A stretch of 64,000 nucleotides of DNA from Phoronis australis (Eukaryota > Phoronida > Phoronidae). How positions within the stretch are numbered: position 1 is the first letter of the stretch; the number at the start of each line of letters is the position of its first letter. Position numbers and translations under genes: made by a program. The notes beneath the pieces were generated by a model, which did not search any database, was not told where the DNA came from, and was given only the letters and a program-made list of their open reading frames with translations. Below are positions 46,792 to 56,700 of the stretch, piece after piece. The stretch is taken from NCBI GenBank assembly GCA_002633005.1, contig NMRA01000267.1:351765-415764 (forward strand), read 5' to 3'.

Positions 46792-47426
46792 CAGGGGCGG
46801 ATCCAGGATTTTGAGTTGACGGGGGGGGGGGGAGGTCACAGGAATAACCAGAATTTCGCGTCATGCGCGCTCCCAGCCTAAAATGTAGGAATGAAGGAGG
46901 TCACGAATGTTTGGGTTTGTGGACATTATTACAAAACAAACAAACAAACAAAAAAACAAACTGGTGTTTTCAGGGCCTATGCATTGTGCATTCACCCCCC
47001 GAACCTATGGTGGGCCGTTGAGGGGAAAGTGTCGCCGTAAAATTACGCTCGTAATTACGAGCGTAATTTAAATTGCAGGAATGTCGCCGTAAAATTACGC
47101 TCGTAATTACGAGCGTAATTTGAATTGCTGGAGTGTCGCCGTAAAATTACGCTCGTAAATTAAATGGTGAAAATTTTCGCCGTAAAATTACGCTCGTAAT
47201 TACGAGCGTAAATTAATAANCGTAAATAACGGCGTAAATAACGGCGTATTGTACATAATTACGCTCGTATTTTTCCGGCGACACTTTCCCCCCAACGGCC
47301 CATGATACGAACCCCCCTGGGTGCGCGCATATGCTAGTCAGCAATTAGCACCCTGAACTGCCAAGTGGAATCTGGGAAATTTCAGGGGGGGCATGACCCC
47401 CTTGGCCCCCAATAAATCTGCTTCTG
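46792..47426. mobile_element. CAGNGGCGGAT-family element with CTTTA target duplication
   Basis: The left end is caggggcggatccaggattt and the right end is a changed copy (aaatctgcttctg). CTTTA lies directly outside both ends (46787-46791, 47427-47431). It shares its internal order with the GTCAC-flanked element and is interrupted by the 302-bp element at 47006. Confidence 0.85.
47006..47307. mobile_element. 302-bp inverted-repeat element carrying a 53-bp tandem array
   Basis: The ends tatggtgggccgttgagggg and, on the other strand, tatcatgggccgttgggggg are inverted copies. CGAACC lies outside both (47000-47005, 47308-47313). The interior consists of about four units of gtcgccgtaaaattacgctc followed by the self-complementary gtaattacgagcgtaattt. 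An N at 47220 marks a position the assembly could not resolve. Confidence 0.88.
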
Positions 47427-47749
47427 CTTTATGCGCATAGAAGGACACCTTAGGAGGCCGTTAATTTCTTCCAACTCGAGCAAATACTAATTTTACCAAA
47501 CTTTCTTCGAGCAGTCCTTCGTTCAGTTCCAAAAATCGGAAACTGGGCATTTTTACTCTGCGCACGCCAGGGGATATGACGTCATACTACCTGCCGCGAT
47601 TATATTGGCCACGTCAGGCTGATGATGTAGTATAATAAATTTTATTCATAGCCAAAACGTATAAAACAGAAAGAAGAAAATAACAGACTGGTGGCGTTAA
47701 AAAGACACTGGGAAAGTACTTGATTAACTGTATCTAGTGCATGTAGCTA

Positions 47750-48135
47750 ACGAGCAATGTTTTTCACTGCGACAGGAACTGCGTCCAAATTTCTGAGAAT
47801 ATAAACTGTTCCTCTTATGACCTGTTTGGCTCTATTCAGCGAGGCTTTCATTTTCAAACATTTTTGAGCCTTTAGGTACTGAAATAGAACTTTTCTATTC
47901 ACAACCATGTCCTTGGGGTAAGTTTCACTCACATAGAAGTCTGTGCCCAAACAGTCTCTCTCTGCTTGGAGAAAGCGAACTTTGTTACCATGGGCTTTGG
48001 TTTCGCCTTTTCCTTGACTCGGCCCAACCTGTGCACTGCTCAAAACATAAATCATCCGCTTTAAGCCCTAACTTTTTCTTAATAATGTGAACAACATCCT
48101 CACAGAATTCTACTTCTTTTTCTTGCAGCCTGAAA
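47750..48135 (-). pseudogene. L1-type ORF1 fragment
   Basis: The minus strand reads a LGLKADDL-like phrase in one frame, then VGPSQGKG, GNKVRFLQAERDCLGTDFYV, SETYPKDMV and AKQVIRG..Y in another. The order HRvG..r.i.vkF ... vsEdyPke...r is that of the RNA-binding and C-terminal part of L1-like ORF1 proteins, which coat element RNA. No ORF2 is found next to it. Frame breaks and missing ends make it a relic. Confidence 0.65.
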
Positions 48136-48816
48136 AAAAGCAAATTGCTGAGTCTTAGTGGTTCTCAATGTTTGTACACTTTTCTTTCATTTCTCGGTTG
48201 GATTTTTGGCACTCTAACAACCACTAGTCAATGAGCTCTCCATTTTTCTTGGACCGCTCATTACACTGTAACTTCATCGGCCGTGTTTTGTTGATAAAAG
48301 TAGGCGGTCAAACGACCACGTTTTTTGGGAGACACCGATTAACTTTTTACGAGATTTTGGTTTAGAGAATGCAAGGTTGTCACCCGGGTTTGAGTATTTG
48401 TTGTACCTGAATCAAAAATCGATACACTTTGATGTATCACATGCAAAAATTTGACTTAATTTGAATTTCATCTATCTCATTCGCAACAGTAGGGTCGTGC
48501 AACTGTAAATTGGACGTCATCATGTATTTGGATATTTCGATCTCGGGTGAACGACGAAACTGTTTCGTCGATTTATTTCATAGTGGGGCCTTTCAGGACA
48601 TGGATATTTCGTTCTGTTGCTTTGTGGTATGAAGATGTAATTTTTCATGACCACACAAATGAATATCACAGAAAAAACTATAATCGAGAGCCAACGTCTT
48701 TTTCATTACCCAAAACCTCTTTGATGAAATTAATTGAGTTTTCTCAAAATAAATTGCAACAATATTAATTCTTGATAGCTAATTGTTTGATTTCAAAATT
48801 GTATTGTGAGCATGAA
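48136..48816. other. unassigned DNA
   Basis: Nothing is recognised. A 73-codon frame at 48547-48768 has no domain. Confidence 0.4.
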
Positions 48817-48886
48817 CATGGGCGGCGCAGCACCTAAAAAAGCGGGGGCTATAGCCCCCCAGTCCCCATTTGGTGTACCGCCCATG
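48817..48886. mobile_element. GGGCGGCGCAGC palindromic element, copy 3
   Basis: 70 bp from catgggcggcgcagcacc to ggtgtaccgcccatg, with the perfect palindrome gggggctatagccccc at its centre. The smallest and cleanest member of the family. Confidence 0.85.
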
Positions 48887-50189
48887 AAATCAAGTACATA
48901 ACTGCTAAAACAAGTTGATATGAACCTAAGTAGTAAGACAGGCTGGTGAGTATTGCGGCACGAGATTACCAGAGGGACTCTCCTAGTATATGAAGTGAAT
49001 GTGATAGGGGGTCGGAATGCGGATCCAGAGTTCGGGTAGGTGGGCTACCGAAAGCTGAAGGGAAGAAAACTAACGCAAACGAGGCTGGCATCAAGGCTGG
49101 TTATCATCAATCATGATTATATCCCGGATCTTTTCCTCGTTCAACATGCTACTATCTCGTTTTAGGCTTACGATTTCTTGGGCCTTTAACGGTACTTGTG
49201 TATTTTGATGGCATATTTTCAACACTTAATGAACCAAATAATCCAACAAAAATATTTTTTGTGAAATAAATAATGAGTGCCGGTACAGGTAGGTGGTCCT
49301 CAGAATTAAAAGTCTCTCTCCTTAACATCTGTATAGATTGAGAGTAGGAAAAAAATTCGCATGGGTGCGTTCGTGTGATAAGGGACCCACGTGGTTTGGC
49401 TGAATGCGAACATTTCTATGGGAATTTCACTTGCGACACCTATTGAATTTCGAGTTCCCCATTAAGTTCTTTTCTGATAATATGTGAACTCGTTAAATGT
49501 CTCGCAGCTTTCTTGGTCACGGTTCATGCAAATGGACATGCAAATGAAGTCAATGTCTCCACCTTGCTGTCAAAGGGTTAGGGCGAACATGTCGAAAAGA
49601 CCCAGACTGACATTTCGCAGACTGTAGTAGTTATCTATTGAACACTCCGCATGTGTACTAAACATGATGTAAACCTTTATTGACGCAATGTGCTAAGCCC
49701 CACCTTTGCCCCATGAACCTGTATTCATATGTTATGTTCGCATGCGGGAGAACGAGGTAACACCACTTTTGCGAAAACCATCGAGTTGATTTTTGACCAC
49801 ATTCGGGTGATTAGTCAGGTAAGGCAGACGTATTTGGTGATGCTCTTCTGTTTTCTTGGTTTTGAGGCTAAATTTTGCTATTAGGTTAACTTACATGTAT
49901 TATCCATCAACTCTATATCTTGCAAGACAATTGCGTTCGCTGGATATAGTAAATCTTTTGGTTCTTGACTTTACAACGAACTCTGCGTTTACATGCATTG
50001 CTCCTTTAGTCCAGGACCACAAATTCAATTCATATTTTAAAATAACATGTTGAACCTAATTACAAACATGCATTGGAATATACAATTACAGACTCGTTCA
50101 TGGGCGAGTTGTTTTTTTTGAAAAATTTGGGCATTTTACCTGCAATCTTTAACTTTATCCCAAGAACGCAAAAACTGTGTTGCTTGAAT
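48887..50189. other. unassigned intergenic DNA
   Basis: Nothing is recognised up to the small palindrome before the WxxW gene. Confidence 0.4.
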
Positions 50190-50253
50190 CACAGGCACAT
50201 TTAAGTAGCTCTCTACAATATAACATTGTAGAGAGCTACTTAAAGGTGCCTGT
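50190..50253. mobile_element. 64-bp palindromic mini-element with 8-bp target duplication
   Basis: GCTTGAAT lies directly outside both ends (50182-50189, 50254-50261). The element is one hairpin: cacaggcacatttaagtagc ... and its near-perfect inverse, with a loop of about 5 bp. The ends match those of the 692-bp fold-back element in intron 1 of the downstream gene. It sits about 190 bp upstream of that gene's start codon. Confidence 0.9.
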
Positions 50254-50446
50254 GCTTGAATAAAAAACTGCTGAACATCAGGAAGTAGCTCTGCGTAAAC
50301 GACTGACATGTATGGTACATTAGTTTTAATGCCGTTGTTACCAGCTTTCAATCACTGCGGTAAACCTGCACGCTAACGCTTGTCTTTTATAATTAGTGTA
50401 GATGTCTTCGTCTGTAGGCCAGTACTCGAAAACGTCACCACTGAAA

Positions 50447-50750
50447 ATGTGGAAATTGGAAATTGCTTGCGTCTTGCTGTTGACGAACTGCGCGCTTGGG
50501 TACTCCGTCGACCAAAGTACAACTCTTCCCTGGACGGACGAATTAGTCCCCACTCCTGAACCAGAAGAGACTCTTGTGGATGGAGACGAAAACTACGGCT
50601 TTGAAGGAAAACTACACTCTGACGATGTGCACGGCGACGAAACGCTGCAGTTACGACTGGAAGAACAAGAATTGACTGAACAAGACGAATTTGTGGTCGC
50701 AGATGAAAGTGGCGAAAGAACAGAGGTGGACGCACGTGCAACGAAAATCT
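50447..50750 (+). CDS. WxxW gene exon 1: signal peptide and acidic linker
   Basis: Ends at the donor gtaagt (50751) in phase 1. The linker has runs such as PTPEPEETLVDGDEN and EEQELTEQDEF. No domain is recognised in it. A TATA-like tataatta lies about 55 bp upstream of the ATG. Confidence 0.88.
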
Positions 50751-53700
50751 GTAAGTGAATCTACATAGAATAACAAGTTAACAGATTGCCTTGATGACGT
50801 AACAGAACGTTTTCAGCTGGAAAAAATAAAATGTAGCATGCGAGTCTGCCTATAATGGCCAACTGAAGAACTGGGACTGGTTAAATTTTTTTGTTTTATA
50901 TTCCAAACTACCGTTCTTTTTGGAGGGAGGAGGTAGCGAATTGTAACCACTGGCACCTTTAATCAGCCCTCAACTATACACTAAAAAAAGAGAAAGGTAT
51001 ACAACTGTTATCCAATATGGCCGCCTGTCTGGCTCTTCCGGAATAACTACAAACATGCCAAATCTGAGTGTAATTTAACTCCAACATTTTATCTGCGAGA
51101 GCAACACATTCACTAGTTGCAGCATTTGTTGATATCGAAACGAGTAATTACCAGGAACATTACCTTTATACTTCTCAACGAGCACGCTGATGTTGGTGAA
51201 GAAAAATTGGTCAACATTTCAAGGTGCCTTCCAATTGTTTTCCGTTCGTCCAAATCATTATGCTTGTAGAGTAATTATTGTTCACTTTGTTTGTATTGTT
51301 GCTGGTTTTAGTTGATGTAAAGGTTCTGAAGATGTTGCTAGCATGCGCATTAGCTGATGCCGAATGGCACATTTCTCGCTCTACGCTTTGGCGTGAATGT
51401 TGCCGATTGAACTAGGAAAATCTAGAGGTATTGATGGTATTTATTGGTTTCAATGTCAACAAATGCTGCAACTAGTGAACGTGTTGCTGTCGCAGATAAA
51501 ATGTTTGGGTTAAATAATTACTCTCAGATTTGACAGGCTTGGAGTTATTCCAGAATTGCCCGCCAGGCCATATTGGATAACAGTTGTATACCTTTCTCTT
51601 TATTTAGTGAATACTTGAGGGCTGATTTAAGTGCCTGTGATTGTAACGTGGATATATACACGTTAGTTATGTGAAAGACGATACACATGAGAATTGTTGG
51701 ATTTACCTACATTTTATCTCAGTTCAAAGTTAAATGTACTTGTAGTTCTAAATAAAGTCTTATACTTAAAGGTTTTTGGCTCTGTGTAGAACTTAATGAA
51801 TCAAAACGCAGACTTCAACTACCAAACCATAGCGTCAAAGTTTACAACAATTACACGTAGTTGTGGAGTTATTTTGAAATGGTTGTCAAATCAACGCCGT
51901 TATCGAATGCATTACTGTCTGGAGCGTGACACAACTGATTGGTCATGGCAATTAGAAAAACTATCAGGTGCCACTGAAATGACCCATGGTCCTGCGCAAC
52001 GCAAAACATAGTATACTCTACTTTTAGGTGGTTGTACCTACTGGACCAATTGGCTGGATCGTGATGACTCAACTGGTACTGGTGATTGGGAGACCTTGTC
52101 GGCATTCGTGAGTTCTTGAAAGCCTTCATGATTAAGAAAGCTCAATTTGTAAAGCGACATGAATGTCTTATAAATTTTCAATATTTTGGGCCCATGGCCA
52201 CAAGTACAAATGTCCTCAATTTTGCTTACGCACTTTTGACAAGGCCACATACACCGCCGTCTTGGAAAAACCTTTGTTTTTTGGGACGCGCTTTCGGTTT
52301 TACCTCTTTGTGGAGGCTAGGTTGCGTTTCTAACTTTAAAACAATATACGAGATGCTACATAAAAGTTCCGGTAATTTGGATATTGTGAGCAAACTCGAT
52401 TAATTGAGAAGTTCATGGCCTGACAGTTTAAAGTGCCACCTTTCCCAAATTTATGTGTCCGTATATGTGCGTGCTTGCGTCCGTACATGTGAAAGAAACA
52501 CTGGGATCATTATTTACGTGCCAAGGAAGGCTATTTTATAAAGGCCAGTGAAAGAAAACTAGTTCGACAAAATTTTGTTGATTCCCAAAGTACAGGAATT
52601 TTTGTGTGTCTCCTATACTATGAACTGGGTGGAGTTTAACTGTTTGCTTGCACGGCTCGATCCCTCACGTCAGTTGAAGGACGAGTTCCGCTCTTTTGAC
52701 GTAACTTTATCAGTGCTGTATGAAGCTAGTTAAAAGCAACTGAGTAGGCCAGATGTCTAACCTACGTTACTCAGTTACTCGTTCTTGGTGAAACATGGGT
52801 TACTGCATTTCACACTGAAGAATATCTCTGAAAATGTTTATCTAAATAAAATCCATGTTAAAAAATTTTAGATGAAAATGTCCTCGGTTTTTCGCAGTTC
52901 GTAGCATTAAAGGATCTAATTTACTCTTCGCTTAGGAAAATGTTATCATTCTGATAAAATATTAATAAGCATTTAATATTTATTGAAAACCGCATAACGT
53001 GAATAACTTTGCACCTCAATTTCTCGACGTGGTCCCATGCCATTATGAAAAGTTACACTGCAAATTGTCAGGTTACTCCCAAAAAGCCAATCTGCGAAGC
53101 AAAGCGTCCTCTTGCGATTATGTGCAGAGCTAGATATCTACCCAATGGCCGATACACGTATTTCAACCAAGACACAGACTTCAGTACCCTTCCAACTCCT
53201 CTAAAGGACATCAAGATGAGAGTGAAATGCAACCCGGAATGGGGACTTCTGTGCTTGAACAAAGATCAGAAAACAGCGATTGGATGTCGTCATTTTGACT
53301 TCCAAGTTCGCTTCAGGTGCCCTCATTGTAAGTAGGCCTATATTAAATTTAACTTGTTAAATGCATTTATCGTCAGTATCTCAGACATTTTTCGCTTGAT
53401 TTTTATATCAACCCTTAGGGTTCATTTTACATTTCTCAGTGTATTTATATCCTCCGGGTTCTACTTTTGTATTCATACACCTCTCTACTCGACACCTGAT
53501 TGGTCACTCACATTTCGTTTGTTCAGTGTAGTGTGGTCTAGTTCAGTCGGACACCTAGCTACCTCGTTGTCCAGAAGACCATTACATTTTTCCTCAGTTT
53601 TGTCTGCGTTCCCCTGGCAAAATGAATAGTGTATAACGTTCGTAACGGGCTTTCAATGACATTTGGTGATCACGTGGGACCCTCACTCCACCAACGCAGC

Positions 53701-56700
53701 CCAGTGCTGGTGAACGAACAATTATTGTCCTGAAACATTATGATAAAAATACGACTTCTTCTTTATTGACACCAGCTAGCGAACATAGTTTCTCATCTCA
53801 TGGGCATTGGAGGAGTCTAGATGAAAGATATCGCAACCAGACTGCCTCGGCAAACAAAGCATGGTCCTCATGACCTGCAAATCAATTGAGCATTTTTGCC
53901 CTTTTTATTGCTCATAAAGCCAACGTTACAAAATCTGCTATGGACAAGCATATTCACGTAAGTGCCAACCAAGGATCAGCATCTCTGATTATGTGACGGA
54001 CACGTCTCTTTGGCAAGAACTTTCATTCGCATTTCCTGTCAATATCGCATTTTGGTGTCTAAAAACACCTATTGTCCCCAGGGATTGTCAATACCTGTAA
54101 CATTAAAGCCAATAATTCAAATTTCACTTTATTTCAATTGAACAAATCAATCTTGTAACAACAAAATCATTCACGTTAGGATTTACTGCCAATAACACTT
54201 TTTGACATAAACATGCTAGCATGCACTACAATAATCCCATGCAAATCCATGTACATTTACACTGGTAGGCTACTGTTAGTAGTGTAGTCTGGGTTGAGTT
54301 AAATTGCTGTCGCCCTGCGAGTAAAATCTCGTCAAAATAGCGCGGCTCTCATTGAAAATACATGACACCATCTTGCGTAATCTCACGAAGTCCTTCTTTT
54401 CTAACGAGGTCCAAGCGTTACAGAACTGTAACCTTGTCTTCATTGGAATCAAAAGGTACAAAATTATTGTTACAGGTAACTGTCTAACTTGCGAGCAAAT
54501 CTGGAGAGACCGGGACAACCCGTCCGGTACTGGAGACCACGAGACACGGGAGATTCACCCGGTAATAAATCATAATGGCAATCTAGTGGACAAGCCTGCG
54601 ACGCATGTACTAGTTCTTGTCAGCCGCTCCCTCTATTGTCACCTGTAGCCAATTGGTTTTGCAAGATTCTTCTTTTGATGTTTCGATGTTTATTGTTTAA
54701 TAATAAATCACGAATTTCCACGAAATCAGATGGAAGCGGGTTTCCGTTGCGATGAACTTGGCACGCGACAGGCTCTAAATTCTTTGGCATGACGTTTTTT
54801 TCGCTCCCGTGGTTGTCCTCTCTACCCACAGAATGTAAACAAGTACCATTTTGCATGGGGACTCTACAATGGGATTGAGTAAATGTAGTGTTTGTGGGTT
54901 GTGAGCAGGAATGCAATCATTCAGTTTTGCGTTCTAATCTAAGGACCCGGCTACTGGCTCTTGAAGTCAATTCAAGTACATACTTTGCCCAGTTGTTGTT
55001 CCCGGAACCAACATTTCTCCATTTGGTTTGGTCACCTTACTTTCGTTTGATGATGTCCCTTATTGAACTTACACTTCAGCAACGATTTGTCAGTTCATCC
55101 CGAATATAACAAAACTCTGCTTAAGATAAAATACGAGAACAATGCTGTCCAATTCAAAGGTTAGTCTTTTTATTTTTAACATCGTGGAAAGCGGGGTTGC
55201 GTTGAGTAATATTGTTTGACTTTGGTAGGCTGTGTAATCTCCAGAACAAAGTACTTTGAAGCAACTCATTGCAGGCACAAGTGTGCGAGGGGAACACACC
55301 ACTCTCTGCGACGTGCACGGTGAAGTCTATCTGGTCTGGCGTCGGAAGTTTACCTCAAGTGTTCGACCAGTGGACCGCTGCCAGCAAAGCGCCTGACAAA
55401 CTTAACGTGCCGTGTACTTACCGCAAAGGATTGCAGTGTCTTAGAAGCCAGAACAAAGGAACGTGCAGGGACTACCAGATTAAATATTGTTGTTTCAGTG
55501 GCCGTAAGTTTTTGTAGTTAATTCTCTGTGTATGTGACTGCAATGCCAAATAACACAACCTGAAGCACTTCGGGATATGGGTCACCTGGCATGAAATTGG
55601 TGGACACAAAACCTACTGAAGCGAAGGCTCAGGTTGAACACTGGGACTAATACGAACAACTTGGTTATTCTCAAGACGACTTGCATTATTCATTATTTCC
55701 AGTTGTATAGAATTATCGGTTCTAGATTACCCCGATTAATATACACCACTAGCAAAAATTCAAAATTGGAAATAAAACAGGCTGCCACACTAAAAAAAAA
55801 TTATTAAAGTGTACACAACGTGACTCTAGTACCTCAAAATTTTATTATTATATCTTACTTGATTTCAGTGCCTTTAGTGCACAGTTCATAAAGAAACACG
55901 TAAAAATTGAAAAAATAATAATTATGTACAACGTCATGGGTTGAACCCAAGTTGTTCGCCATACTGTTCGGATCAGATACAAAGTGTATAGAGTGAAGAG
56001 AAAGCAAAGTACATTTAGCTTCGAGAAGGTTCGTAGAGGGATCAAAAGATGTGTTTCCGGAGGCTGCAGCAACAGCAGCCAGGCGGAGAACGTCTCGGTG
56101 TTCCGAAGGACACCAAAGTTGGACAGAAGTGGCATCGCTTCGTGCGCCGAACGAGAGTGTGGGACGTCATCGTGGACCAAGCGATTCGGTCCGGGGCCAC
56201 TCTGTGTTCTGCCCACTTTGAGAACTCGTGTTTCGACTCCAGTCACAGGAGACGTTACGATGAAGGCCTGGTTCAATAAAGGACAATATTTATCCGCAGA
56301 AACATCAGCTCTTAATTCAGGATCGTCTGTGATGACTGGGTTGACTCGCTGAGCCCGAGGCCGCTTCTCTCGCGGGAGGATCCAGTTCGAAAGGCTCAAA
56401 GTAGAAAAGTACGCAGCCGGAAGCACATTAAACTTGTTCTCGCTTTCGTGCAACCCCATTTCCTCATCCTGGCCACCATTCCCGTACGTTTCTTCATAGT
56501 ATTTGTTCAGTTTTTGCTCATAATCGTAGTCGCTTTCAAATTCCCTGCTCTCCGCAATTGTTCAATGCTAGTCGCTGATCTCTTGTGTTCAACCCATGAC
56601 GTCACATGGCGGGAAATGTGAAAATTGGCAAAATTGAAAGAAAAATCAAAATTTCGAGCTAATTACACAAAATAAACATGGGTTTAGCTAAATTTTACGC

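Noticed and set aside
47006-47307. CRISPR-like array
   Set aside because: The units are adjacent with no unique spacers, they are self-complementary, and the setting is eukaryotic.
55848-56459. 203-codon minus-strand open frame
   Set aside because: It is antisense to the THAP relic and to its C-terminal extension, with no domain of its own.
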